Below, one piece after another: positions 21,115 through 32,879 of a stretch of 64,000 nucleotides of DNA. The translations under genes were made by a program, and so were the position numbers. The notes beneath the pieces are model-generated. The model was not told where the DNA came from, searched no databases, and saw nothing but the letters and a program-made list of their open reading frames with translations. This stretch comes from Taxillus chinensis (Eukaryota; Streptophyta; Magnoliopsida; Santalales; Loranthaceae): contig CM042088.1 in assembly GCA_023512835.1 (NCBI GenBank), positions 13,384,078-13,448,077 of the forward strand. The letters run 5' to 3'. Numbering within the stretch: the first letter of the stretch is position 1; every line of letters starts with the position of its first letter.

Positions 21115-23604
21115 CTAGTGAGAGTCAATAAGAACCACCTTCCTTGTACGGATTGTAAAAACAGCAAGCATCAGATAAGGAGTGCCAATCCTGTACCGAA
21201 TGAGAACAGTTGTAAGATCTTTCCATGGTTTGCTGTTCTCATCAGTTCCGTTGATGAAGGTCTTGACGTGATCAATGGCAGGAAGATAATTATCAGACCA
21301 ACTTGGTAGAATATCAATCTGATGTCCCTCAATGTACAAGGAAGGGAATAGCCTCATTTCCTCTTTAACTGCCAAGGCGAAGTTGTCCACATCTTTAGTC
21401 GTGAACAACCCTTTCTCCGAGAGTAGTACACTCAAGTGTTCAGGAGAGAAGGGAAACAAATGTGACAAACACCTTCGCTCAGCAGAGCTAGAGCTTGGAA
21501 AGGCTCTTATGGCCTTAACAATAGCCCTATCTTCAGCAGTTGTAGCAGGAGCCTGACTAGAAGAGGAGGGAGCTGCACTGGAGGAGCTGGGAATGATAGT
21601 AGGAGCAGCACTGGAAGATCCAGAGAAGCGGTTGCATTTGGGTATCGGGATGCCCAAAGGAAGAATAGGTGCAAGCCGCTTACCAGGAGCCCGGGTCCAT
21701 GCTAAAGGACCAGCAGCTTCGGTAGATGGAGCAAAATCAGATGATAGACTCTCCCCCGATTTGGCAGATCGACGAGAAGTGTTGGGGGCACGCACTATGA
21801 TATAAGCCAAATCCACAAAGGAAGTGGATAAGGCCTGAACAGAAGTGGCAACTAAGTCCATCTTTTGCTCCATGGACATAGAGGAGTTGGAGAGGGTGGA
21901 AAGAAGCTAAACGCTGAGAGAATCAACTTTGACGGTGATGGTGCTGATCTGGGCACTTTGGACCTGAGTGTGGCGGTCCAGCTGGGTAGATATCGCAACT
22001 TCAGAGTGAATTGTTCCAAAAGAGGCATGCCCAAGGGCAAAATCAAGCACCTTGGATGACTCTCCCGCATGTAGAGATGCAGGTGTGCGCATGGTAGAAG
22101 AGTCGGCAGGAGGAGATGATAGAGGTGCATCATCAGGAGCAGCAGAAGGGGTAGCCGACTCACTATGACCAGAAAGGTCAACAACTGTAATGGCTGCAGG
22201 AGAGGAGGGACTAGCCTCAGCATGGATAGAAGTCCAAGCGTTGTGGGCTGGTCTGAATGAGACAGTAGCAGGCTGAGCAGCCTGAATAAGAGACGGTAGC
22301 AAGAAGCTGTGATCAACGTTCCAAGTTATCATATCATCTAGGGTTTGGGTATGACGAGTATAATACACCCGGCGATCAGAATCAGGGATGGAGGCAGTGT
22401 GAGCAAAAATGAACCGAAGCCAACAGTCTGTGAGGGCGTCGGCAGAAAGACGGTCTAGGTAATTTTTACGCTGGAGGGGTTCATCCGAAATAGTATCAGG
22501 AGGAGAGGCTGGGACATCAGCAACCACAATAGCCACAATAGCAGCGATAACAGGAGAGGCAGGCGCAGGGGCATCAACATCAATTGGGACTGAGGAATCA
22601 GCAGGAGGACAACTTGGCTGAGATAGCCCTACAGCTGCATAAGGATCAGTGCGAATGCTATGCTGGGAGCCGCGAGAGAGAGATAGAGCGGCAACAAGCC
22701 GAATCTGAGAGGACCGGTGGAAAGAAATGACCTCGTGACTCGCACTTGCAGTGGGTTCACCAACAGAACTTCCTTACTGTTCCGAAACAACAACACGAGC
22801 ACGAGCGACTGGAGGCCAGTGAATTGTAAGCGTCCCATCAGACGTAAGATGGCGAAAGTTGAGGTTCTGAGGGAACGAAATAGTCAATCAGTTGTTAAAA
22901 TGAGCCGAGCGTAGATGATGGAACAAAATAGAGAGAATCCGACCAAAAGACGAATTCCTGGTGTTGTTGCGCATCATCCAAAATAGAAATGAACCCCAGT
23001 CAAGTGGCAGACGCTCAAAGACCACGTACATTGCTAGAAGCAAATCATACGGGAGTGGGTCAAGAGCCGATGTACGAGCCATATTGCGGTAACGACCCTG
23101 AAAATACTTCAATTTGTACTCCTTCACCTTAGTAGTGTAACCCATTGATGTGACCATTGTTTGTGCATTGGGGCGATAGGAGGAACTGTCAGGAAAGTGA
23201 AACATATCCCTAAGTACTTGGGGTGTGATGACAAGGGGCTGACCTCGCACGGTAGATATGATGGAATCGTCAGGGCAGGTAATATGCCGATAGTAGGTGG
23301 TGATATCTTCAATGAGCAGATCCACCGGCTCTGAGATGAGCAGAGACTGAACTTCCTGTAGCCATACTGGAAGGTCGAAAATTCCTTCCCAATCAATGAG
23401 ATGACTGGGTGTAACACCGTAGAGCGCTTGGGTTGCCATTTGAGGTGAAGAGAATAAGGTCTTTGAAGATTGAGGGAGCGACGATAGGTTAGGCATTTGG
23501 AAATGGTAAACTTGCACTGCGCGTAAAAGATCAGAATATATAGGACGGGTCTGTGGATGCCAATGGGTCTTGAGTTTAAGCGAGATGAATAGTGATCCAC
23601 CAGG
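21115..23604 (-). pseudogene. Env-like ORF downstream of Sirevirus-like pol
   Basis: A single minus-strand frame of about 830 codons with only three interruptions (TGA at 22888-22890, TAA near 22770, TAG at 21907-21909), each explained by one C-to-T change at an Arg or Gln codon. The N-terminal third (PSHLIDWEGIFDLPVWLQEV, ITTYYRHITCPDDSI, RDMFHFPDSSSYR, MARTSALDPLPYDLLLAMYV) resembles the putative plant transposon protein family found with retroelements. The middle is Ala/Pro/Ser-rich. The C-terminal third has a Ser-rich linker and a conserved-looking tail. Sireviruses often carry such an ORF after pol. No clear signal peptide or fusion motif is seen, so the env label is by position only. 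The start is uncertain; ATGs inside the first 70 codons are candidates. Confidence 0.6.
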
Positions 23605-25129
23605 CAACTGATGTCATTAGACTTGATGGTTTAACGCCGTCAAATAGGATGATGACATGGCGCAGTGCTAACCATGCATTAATGGCAGCTATATGCCCAC
23701 TTCGAAAATTTGAAAAGACCAAATGTCGGACTCGAGACGTGCATTAAATGAATCATCATTATTCCTCCTCAAAAATAGGTGATGTAAGATAATACTTGGA
23801 TTATCGTGATTTGAGAGTTCTAAGAGTCAGGAGGAAGTGAACCAACTATCATCTGGGCTAAAGATAATCCGTAGAAGAATATCCAGATGAATGACAGACT
23901 GCGTCCGTAGAAACAGGTGTGGAACGAGAGAAGTAAAATTCTTTGCTGTCTTGAAGTCGAATAGAAAAGAAGTACCACAACACTTCAAATCCGAGACATC
24001 AGACAAGATATATATCGGTGAAAGGCAAAGAGAATCTAAACCTGTAGCTTCATAAAGATAAACTAAAAGGACAGAAGACTTAACAGGTTGGGATTAGTAC
24101 GGATATAGGATAAATAATGAAAATTCAGCATAATCCGAACTAATGAAAAGCAATCAGAACTTATGCATTGAAAATGAAAGTGAGACACATACATACGAGT
24201 TAAGGATCATTTTACTGAAATCAATGCATATGACAAATAAGAAACAAAAGTTCATATTGGTTAACATAGCAAAACCTTCATGCTGAATGGCGTAGCTAAG
24301 ATTAATTAAATCTATATGACTTGTCCAACTAAAGATTCATGAGTGATAATGAATTAACGAACACATGCCGAGAACAATCAATTGATTATCATATTAAGAT
24401 GCACAGTTGAAGAAACAAAAGCATGCAATCATGTCACAATTCCGATTTAACAATGCATGTCCAGTCAAATCCAAAAGTGAGAGTTTATATGGTAGAACAT
24501 CCAAGACATATCAGGGGTTCATTACTTAAATAATAAATGAAGTCTTTTCTCCCCCTGAGATAGTGCGATCCTCTTGAGAAAGACTCCCCCTCAGATAGAC
24601 AGTCAGGAAAGAAGTCACAAGACATATAAGAGGGGTATTACTTAGGTAATGAATAAAGCATTTTCTCCCCTTTAGACCATTCGATCCTCTCGATGGATAT
24701 TTCCTACTTAATATTTAGATGTTTGAGAAATTGCTGTCTATCCTTGAGAAAACTCCACTTCAAAAGATGATCAGACTAAAACTGTGAGTTTATCCACCAG
24801 GCATTCCGAGCTAACCCATTTCATTTCTTCGACCAGGCATATTAACAATTCAATCAATATGAGAAATCATTGGACATGTGTTGAGAGATGGAACTAAGAA
24901 TCATGAAATCCTAAGGAGGTTTTATTCATATATCTTTAATTATGTTAGCTTAAGCGACTCCAGCCTGGAGACGCAAGCATCCTCCCAATATGAAAGTATG
25001 AGAATATTATCAGAAACACAATGCATAACACAAGTAAAGATAATCAACAGGAAGAACAGTAAGTATCTAAGGCTTATCGTGAAACACGATGCATGTTCTG
25101 AAAAAGATGTTGGATTGATAAATTAGAAA
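23605..25129 (-). other. Spacer between pol and the env-like ORF, Sirevirus-like element
   Basis: 1.5 kb without coding potential. It is homologous in reverse complement to 62688-64000, including the block gggaggatgcttgcgt. It contains several pyrimidine-rich strings (ctccccctgag, ctccccctcag, tctccccttt at about 24549-24673) that on the minus strand are polypurine-tract-like. Confidence 0.55.
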
Positions 25130-25435
25130 CTATGCAGAAAGGTCAAGCATACCTAATTTGAGGAGTAGTTCAAGAAATCTTGCATTAGGCAGAGGCTTGG
25201 TGGGTATGTCTGCGAGTTGATCATCTGTAGCAACATGATCGAGAGATATGTGCTTTTTGAGAATATGATCACGGATGAAATGATACCTGACTTCAATATG
25301 CTTTGTCTTTGGGTGCAATACAGGATTGTTGCTGATGGCAATCACACTGGTATTGTCACAATAGAGTACAACAGATGTCATGTTGAAACCGTAGTCAGTA
25401 AGTTGACTTTGCATCCAGAGAAGCTGAGCATAGCA
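25130..25435 (-). pseudogene. pol: RNase H C-terminus, minus-strand Sirevirus-like element
   Basis: Minus strand: AQLLWMQSQLTDYGFNMTSV, LYCDNTSVIAISNN, HIEVRYHFIRDHI, DQLADIPTKPL and LGMLDLSA to the normal stop. The catalytic CDN Asp is present. It joins the piece at 34784-35451 across the Gypsy insertion. Confidence 0.8.
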
Positions 25436-25529
25436 ACTCCTGTAAGGACCCGTACCTTGAGTTAGTCAGTTTTACCTCCGGAGTAGAGTTTTTCTAGATT
25501 TTGACCTAGTAGATGGACTCCAATGAATT

Positions 25530-25950
25530 CACGTGCAAAAGGAAAGATGCTTAGAATGGTGTCCTCTATCTACCACAGAAGTTTCAGGCCAAATGGACAT
25601 GTATGTGAGGTGCACGTGATATGGGTCCAATTCACGTGCAAGTGTAATTGTCTTCTAAATGATGCAAGGAGGCTAGGGGTGAAGTTTGAGAGCATTCGGA
25701 GTCCATATGGAGGTGCACGTGAATTGGGAATTCACGTGCAAATTGGCGTGCGACCATATTTTTGCATGGTTCCCTTGGTTTTGTCATTCTAATGAACTTT
25801 CTCCAAAGGACCATGTTGAAATTCCGAGTATTTTGGCCTATATGGGTGCGGAAAGGTGGTAACTTGTGTGATCAAAACTACGTCGTTTTGATGCTGGGAT
25901 TCACTTAATCAAAACTACGTCGTTTTGATGTTGTGTTGCCTATATAAGGA
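25530..25950 (+). promoter_or_regulatory. U3 promoter block: G-boxes, ACGT palindromes, TATA box
   Basis: CACGTG occurs at 25530, 25613, 25633, 25716 and 25733. Two 22-bp copies of a near-palindrome centred on tacgtc (core aaaactacgtcgtttt) start at 25871 and 25908, 37 bases apart. tatataagg follows at 25941. ACGT-core sites are known bZIP/bHLH targets in plants, so this looks like a stress- or light-responsive U3 promoter. The same layout is in the 3' LTR (palindromes at 33309 and 33346, TATA at 33379). The function is inferred. Confidence 0.6.
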
Positions 25951-26610
25951 GGAGGAGTCCCTCTGTTTTAGGTTTAGGGTTTGTTGCTTCACCAGCCGTC
26001 GCAGAGAGAGAGAGAGAGAGGGAAGGAGAGCTCCTGGTTGCTGTCGGGCGTCTTGCGTGGGTGGTCGGTGACTCGTGGGTGGACGGCGTTCGGCTTGGGA
26101 TCGACCGTTGCTTTGTGTTGTTGCGTTTTCCTTGAGGTAGGGGTTCTTTCTTCTTAAGTCCTTCTCTGTCCTAGGGTTCCAGGGCAGATTTCCGGGTTAT
26201 AACTGTTATATATAAATATGTAATCCATATAGGTGTGATCTCCTATATGGATGTTGGCCTTCAGTGGCGTTTTGGTGTGATTCTATGGAATACATGCTAT
26301 ATGTTTGATGAAATGCCTGTGTGAGTATTGCTGTGTGTATATGCCTGCCAAGTGTTTGAAATTATGCCTGTGAGGCTGTGCATGTTATGTGTTTGAGGTA
26401 AAGCCTGTGAGGCTGTGCATGTTATGTGCTTGCGGAAATGCCTGTGAGGCCACGCACGTCAGGTGTGTTAGATTATGTCCGTGTGGTCGGGTTTATGAGC
26501 TTGTGGATATATGCATGCTAAGTGTTCGACGTTATTCCTGTGTGACTAAGCATGCTAAGTGTTTGACGTTATGCCTGTATGGCCATGTGTGCTGCGTGTT
26601 TGCTTGTACA

Positions 26611-26867
26611 CCCGGTGGCTGTGGAAGCCCGGGACTGTTTTGTGGAACCCGGTGGCTGTGGAAGCCCGGGACTGTTTTGTGGAACCCGGTGGCTGTGGAA
26701 GCCCGGGACTGTTTTGTGGAACCCGGTGGCTGTGGAAGCCCGGGACTGTTTTGTGGAACCCGGTGGCTGTGGAGGCCCGGGACTGTTCTTGTAACCCGGT
26801 GGCTGTGGAAGCCCGGGGCTGTTATTGGAAACCCGGTGGCTGTGGAAGCCCGGGAGTGTTTATGTAC
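26611..26867 (+). repeat. 37-bp tandem repeat in the 5' LTR
   Basis: About seven copies of a unit beginning cccggtggctgtggaagccc and ending tgttttgtggaa; later copies are shortened. Each unit holds a short complementary pair (cccgg with ccggg) that could fold. The same array is at 34052-34308 in the 3' LTR, with two single-base changes by eye. Confidence 0.85.
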
Positions 26868-27345
26868 CAACCCATGTATGATTGTGTTTGCTGTTATAGC
26901 CTGTAACTACATATGGTGGAATAATTGTATCACGACACAACACTTGTACACAAGGCATGTAGATATTAGGTGCATGGGATGGGTTGGGGAGACATGATCC
27001 CTACTGAGCTGTGGTTGCTCACCCCTCCTACCATGTTGTTTTCTTTACAGGAACCTACAGGCGTTAGGTGGGACTCCAAGGTGGAAGGCCTTATTTACTT
27101 TACTGTTTATGTTATTTTTATGGGAATTGATGTAACCCCAATGGGGATGGATTGAAAAGAGGACTTTGTAATAAAGACTGATTTGGTTTGTGGACTGTTT
27201 TGGTGGACTTTATCTTTCTTGAAAGTGTTGTGAATGTTTAAATTGTTCAGTTCTTGGTTTGTATCCTAACCCCTTTGCCCTCCGTGTGGGTAAAGGGGAG
27301 TCACGTACCGGTTTCCTCGGGTTGGAAATCCGGGGCGTGACAATA

Positions 27346-27360
27346 TGGTATCAGAGCATG
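27346..27360 (+). promoter_or_regulatory. Primer binding site (tRNA-iMet)
   Basis: tggtatcagagcatg begins three bases after the 5' LTR. Confidence 0.85.
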
Positions 27361-27774
27361 GTCTAGTTGGCCTAGGGTAGTGGGCGGACTTGGTTATCTT
27401 GAGTCCTTTGGAGGAGCCTGGAGGGACATGCCTGATCAACATGGTCCTCTTTGAGCCTCCAAGGTGTACTTAGGGTAGTCCAGTCTTGTGGTAGGATTTG
27501 CATGCATTGGCATTAGGGCACTAGTTGCATTTGTTGTCATGTGTGAAGGATGTGCATAACATGATTATGTGTGAACTGTGCAACTCTGAATATTCTTGGA
27601 ATGCCTTGGGTATGACTACAATGTGGACTGTGCTGTGTGCAATATTGATTGATGCAATGGTTAAAATGTGTGTAATGCCATGTACGGCTTGACTTGATAA
27701 TGAGGTAGAGGTAGTCAACTTGTTAGTAGTCAAACGCGTTCTGACGTTTGTGCATCTTACTTCATGTAGTAAGA

Positions 27775-29190
27775 ATGCCACCGAGGAGAGTGACACGTGC
27801 GTCCGGGGCAGTGGCTGATGAGTCATCTGCCCATGAGGGTCCGGGTGCGGGACCATCTGTTGGAGGGCATGCGTTGTTACCTGGCACGGCTACAAGAAGG
27901 CATCCGGCTGGAGGTACGAGAGCTACGGGAGGGACTCCGGCGGGACGTTCGGGAGGAAGTGCGCCGTGAGATGGCAAGACACGGCGGTGGTGCCACCACC
28001 ACCACCACCAGTACGAGAGCTGCCTCGTGAGCGTGAGAGTTCGCTGGGTGGTGTACCGACCCGTGCAGAGGATGACGTGGTGACACGGTTCCGAAAGGAA
28101 CAACCTCCGCGATTTAAGGGGGGAGAAGATCCTGTGGTAGGCCGAGCGGTGGTTGAGGCGATTGAGCATGTGTTCTCCTTTCTCCTGCCCTGGGAGGAGG
28201 ATAAGGTGCGACCGGCAATTCGGCACCGGAGGGGGACGCTTTGGAGTGGTGGACGAGTGTTGCGGGAAGCCGTGCGGTGCAACTCATGTTTTGGGAGGAG
28301 TTCTTGCAACTCTTCCATGATGAGTTCTTTCCGGAATCGGTGAGATGGCGAAGAGGGAGGAATTTGGCGGCCTGGAGCAAGGATCAAAGACGGTGCCCGA
28401 GTATGAGCGGGAGTTCCGGAGCTCGAGTAGGTTTGCCCCCGAGACGTGGCAAAGGAGGACCTGAAGGCCCACAAGTTCACTCGGGGTCTTAGGCCGGCCC
28501 TTAGGGAGAGGGTGGCGATTCTACGCTTGAGGACCTATGCGCGAGGCCGTGGAGACGGCCCGTATAGCCGAGAGAGAGCCGGATGGTGGGAGGCAGGCCC
28601 CTCAGGGTCGCCGGTTGCAGAGTGGGCCTGATCGAGATGCAGGGTCCAAGAGGCTCAAGATGGAGGAGAGGGATAGCAGTTCCTTCCGCAGCGGGGACAG
28701 ACGTTGGTGAACCCAGGGAGGTCTAGCTTTGGCGGTGGCGAGCAGGGCGGTCCAGCAGGGGGTCTCCCCGGTAGTTGTTACTTCTTGTGGGGAGAGCAGG
28801 GCCACTTGAGAAAGGAGTGTCCAAGAAGGGACCGGAAATGCCATAGATGTGGACGAGAGGGCCATCCGAGCCGGGTTTGCCGGAGTGGCAACAGGGGAGT
28901 TGGAGGCATGGCATCCAGGCGTGAGGAGTGATGCTAGCTTCCGTGCACCACTGAGAGACCAGCTCGTCGGTGGCGGGCCGGCCAGGCAGGATCTAGTCGG
29001 ACCCGACCCCAGGGGAGGCCGGAGCGGCAGCAGACCGAGGCCGGAGGCAACCTTAGCGGGAAGCGTCCAGGTGAGTGAGCCGACCGGTGGCACGGGCCAA
29101 GGGAGGGTGTTTGCGCCGGAGGCGACATACCAGGAGGAGGCCGAGCTACCACCCCCACCCGCCGAGGGTGGAGCAGGACCATCGGTGGTT
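27775..29190 (+). pseudogene. gag: gag of the chromovirus-like element
   Basis: ATG 27775 (MPPRRVTRASGAV) opens a Gypsy gag. The coding sense then moves between frames: LARLQEGIRLEVRELREGLR, VTRFRKEQPPRFKGGEDPVV, ALEWW, MFWEEFLQLFHDEFFPESVR, GSKTVPEYEREFR, AHKFTRGLRPALRERVA. At least five frame changes occur within 1.1 kb, some near G or C runs. Zinc knuckles follow (CYFLWGEQGHLRKEC, with Phe-Leu between the Cys residues, and the intact CHRCGREGHPSRVC). In a working copy this gives the particle protein. Confidence 0.8.
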
Positions 29191-32100
29191 AGAGGTACCC
29201 TCTTGATCTCCCGTACCTTAGCTTCGTTCTTTTCGATACGGGTGCATCATGTTCGTTTGTTGCTGAGCTTGTAATAGACGGCTTGGGGTTAGCCTGTGTG
29301 GAGGCCGCGAGGCCCCTAGTTGTGGAGTCTCCGGTGGGAGGCATGATTGAGGTACGGCGAGTGTGTCGTGGCTGTGTGTTAACCATAGGCGAGGTGGAGC
29401 TGAGTTTTGACTTGCATGTGATGCCTTTGAGGACGTTCGACCTGATTTTGGGTATGGATTGGCTTATGGCTTTCCAGGCCAAGATAGATTGTTATCGGCG
29501 GCGTGTGTCCTTCGTGACACCTGCAGGGACCTCTTGCACCCTGCAGGGGGAGTGGGATTGTGAGGCGAGTCGGGCCGGGCCAGTGTTGGACCAGTGGGGT
29601 GCCATTACCCACAGGTTAGCAGCCCTGACCTTTGCTGAGGAGGGTAAGGTGGAAAAGAGGGTGTGGCCCGCTGTTGTGGATCAATTTCAGGATGTTTTTC
29701 CTGAAGAGTTGAGGAGTTTGCCACCTAAGAGGAGTGTGGAGTTCACCATCGAGTTGGTGCCGGGGACGGGTCCGATTTCCCAAGTAGCATATCGTATGGG
29801 GCCAGCCGAGCTGAGGGAGCTTCAGAGGCAAATCGAGGAGTTGGTGGGCCAGGGGTATATTAGACCGAGTACCTCACCTTGGGGTGCTCCGGTGCTCTTT
29901 GCTAAGAAGGCTGATGGCACGCTTCGTCTCGCATCGACTACAGGAAGCGAATTCAGTGACAGTGAAGAACAAGTACCCGTTGCCTCGGATAGACGACCTA
30001 TTTGACCAATTGAGTGGGGCCCAGTGGTTTTCCAAGATAGATTTACGGTCGGGGTATCACCAGCTCAGGGTTAGGGAGGAGGACATCCCTAAGACGGCTT
30101 TTCGGTGCGGTATGGGCATTATGAGTGGGTAGTGATGCCTTTCGGACTCACTAATGCGCCAGGTTGTTCATGCATTTGATGAACCAAGTCTTTGCCCCAT
30201 ACTTAGACTCGTTCGTGGTGGTGTTTATCGACGATATCTTGGTGTATTCCAAGACCGAAAAGGAACATGTGGAGCACTTGGCAACAATGTTGCAAACCTT
30301 GAGGGACCAGCGGTGTTTGCTAAGTTTAGCAAGTGTGAGTTTTGGCTGCAGGAGGTTCACTTTCTTGGCCATGTGGTGTCACTGAGGGAGTTAGGGTGGA
30401 CCCGGCCAAGATTGAGGCCGTGGCATCGTGGGCGAGGCCAACCAACGTTTTTGAGATCCGTAGTTTTCTTGGCTTGGCGGGGTACTATCGTCGTTTTGTA
30501 GAGGGGTTCTCCCGTTTGGCGCGCCTATGACGGCGTTGACTCGGAAGGGCGTGAAGTTTGAGTGGACGGACAAGTGCCAGCGGCGTTTGAGACTCTCAAA
30601 ACCCGTTTGACCACTGCACCTGTGTTGAGGTTGCCTAGGGAGGATATTCCGTATGAGGTGTCTTGTGATGCGTCCAGGGTTGGTTTGGGGTGTGTGCTTA
30701 TGCGGGAGCACGGTGTGGTAGCTTATGGGTCAAGGCAATGAAGCCTCATGAGCAGAATTATCCTACTCATGATCCGGAGTTAGCGGTCGTTATCTTCGCC
30801 CTGAAGAGTTGGCGCACTACCTCTTGGGGGAAAAGTTTGTGGTGTTCTCGGATCACAAGAGCCTTCGAGACATCTTTACTCGAAAGGACTTGAATCTGAG
30901 GCAAAGGAGATGGGTGGAGTATTTGCAGACCTTTGATTTTACTCTTGCCTATACCCCGGCAAGGGTAATGTTGTGGCCGATGCATTGAGCAGAAAAGGGA
31001 AAGCTGCGGTGGCCGTGAGGGAGTGGAAGCCGATGGAGCGGTGTTGCGGTGCAGGCACCGTTGTTCGTGATGGTGGGACGGTCCTGAGTCCTTTGGTGGT
31101 TGTGCCTGAGTTGTACCGGCGCGTCCGGGAGGAACAATGGGTGACATTGAGTGTGAGGTTCTCCGTGCCCGTATTGAGGCCGGGGAGCTATCCGGGGACT
31201 GGACGGAGGGTCCCGAGCATGAATTGTCATTTCGGGGGCGGTTGGTAGTAGCCTCTTCCCTCAGGGATGAGGTGCTGAGGGAGTTTCACCGGCCTAGAGT
31301 TGCTTGTGCATCCAGGGGGTACGAAGATGTACCATGCGCTTCGGGCACATTTTTGGTGGCCCGGGATGAAACGCGATGTGGCTGCCTTTGTTTCGCGGTG
31401 CCTCACGTGTCGGCAGGTGAAGGCCGAGCATCGGCGGCGGGCGGGCATGTTACGCCCTTGCCCTTAGCGGAGTGGAAGTGGGACCATATAGCGATGGATT
31501 TTGTGACCGGTCTTCCACCCACCACCGGGAGGAAGGATATGATTTGGGTAATTGTGGATCGACTCACAAAGTCGGCCCATTTCCTGGCTGTTCGCGAGCG
31601 GGACTCTATGGGGACCTTGAGTCAGTGTACATGAACGAGATTGTGAGACCGCATGGCGTACCATCATCGGTTGTCTCGGACCGGGATTCGAGGTTCACTT
31701 CCCGTTTTTGGGCAGGTTTGCAGGAAGCTATGGGGACCAAGCTTAACTTGAGTACAGCCTTTCACCCCGAGACGGACGGTCGGACCGAGCGGACGAATCG
31801 GACCATGGAGGACATGTTACGGGCCTGTGTGTTAGATTTCGGGGGTTCGTGGGCAACTCACCTTCCTTTGGTGGAGTTTGCCTACAACAACAGCTTATCG
31901 GGCATTTATTGGGATGGCTCCTTTTGAGGCGTTGTACGGACGGCCGTGTCGATCACCTTTGTGTTGGACCGAGGTGGGGGAGACAGCTCTCTTGGGGCCA
32001 CGGTTGGTTCAAGAGGCTACCGAGAAGGTCAAGTTGATTCGTCGGCGTTTGTTGTCGGCTCGAGTCGGCAGAAATCTTATGCGGATCAGCGGCGGCGCCC

Positions 32101-32548
32101 TTTGGAGTTTTCTGTTGGTGATCATGTGTTCCTTCGTGTCTCTCCACGTCGTGGTCATCGACGGTTTGGGCGGGGTTCCAAGCTCTCTCCGCGGTTTATT
32201 GGTCCTTTTGCGATTCTCGGATCGTGTAGGGCCTGTGGCCTACCGGTTAGCGTTACCACCGCGGCCGAGTCGAGTGCACAACGTATTTTACGTGTCCCGA
32301 TTGCAGGAAGTATCACCCTGACCCCACTCATGTGATTGATTGGGGGACGTTGGACATCGAGGATGACATGTCCGTCATTGAGGCCCCTATCCGGTATCCT
32401 AGATCGGCGAGAGAAGCTATTGCGTGGTCGTGCTATTCCTTTGGTTCGCGTGCTGTGGCAACACCGTGGTATTGAGGAGGAGACATGGGAACGTGAGTCC
32501 GTGATGCGTGAGCAGCACCCAGACTTGTTCGAGGACGAACAATCTTAA
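29191..32548 (+). pseudogene. pol: pol of the chromovirus-like element (protease, RT, RNase H, integrase)
   Basis: The protease core LFDTGASCSFV lies near 29227, then FDLILGMDWL. RT has [56 protein letters not shown] and [10 protein letters not shown] (near 30221, catalytic Asp pair). RNase H fragments include ACEVSCDASRVG-type sequence near 30660 and QNYPTHDPELA. Integrase has [27 protein letters not shown] and [20 protein letters not shown] (D, D, E present). The C-terminus has SRVHNVFYVSRL and the chromodomain-like VLWQHRGIEEETWE, to a stop at 32546-32548. Frameshifts separate RT, RNase H and integrase pieces, and one stop cuts the region around 30130. Catalytic residues are mostly kept. 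Confidence 0.85.
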
Positions 32549-32866
32549 GCGTGGGAGGTGGTCAGTGGCCAGGGGATAGTGTTGTGTTTTCTTGTGATGT
32601 GTTTTCTTGTATTAGTTGATGTATTTGTATTGTCTTTTAAAGACATGTGTCCTTATTTGTGATGTGCTTTGAGATGTGTATTCGTGCCATGTGGACATGT
32701 GTTATGTGCATTATTGTGATTATGGATTATGGTGGTACTTGTTATGTCTTTGTTGTCTTGTGTGTGGTGTATGACCCATTTGGGTGTTGTGGCTTGCCGG
32801 GTGGCAAATGGGTAGTTTGTGGTTGTTTTCCTCGTATGTCATTTCTTTTCGAGGACGAAAAGTCTT
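32549..32866 (+). other. Spacer between pol and the polypurine tract, chromovirus-like element
   Basis: 318 bases of GT-rich, non-coding DNA. Its right end repeats the end of pol: ttcgaggacgaa, then tcttaag, occurs near 32528 and again near 32849. Confidence 0.6.
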
Positions 32867-32879
32867 AAGGGGGAGAGGA
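32867..32879 (+). promoter_or_regulatory. Polypurine tract
   Basis: aagggggagagga lies directly before the 3' LTR. Confidence 0.85.

Larger units (their letters stand above)
25441..27342 (+). repeat. 5' LTR of the chromovirus-like element
   Basis: Runs from tgtaaggacccg to ccggggcgtgaca. U3 carries five CACGTG G-boxes, two copies of a near-palindrome and a TATA box. A GA run lies at about 26002-26021. A seven-copy, 37-bp tandem repeat lies at 26611-26860. The Cys-rich open frames over this repeat are by-products of its sequence, not genes. Confidence 0.9.

Noticed and set aside
21332..22059. Plus-strand open frames opposite the env-like ORF
   Set aside because: They are shadows of the long minus-strand frame and have no recognisable domain.
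26389..26997. A 202-residue Cys-rich open frame (and its copy at 33830-34438)
   Set aside because: It lies wholly inside the LTRs over a 37-bp tandem repeat, and several frames are open at once, as expected from the repeat.
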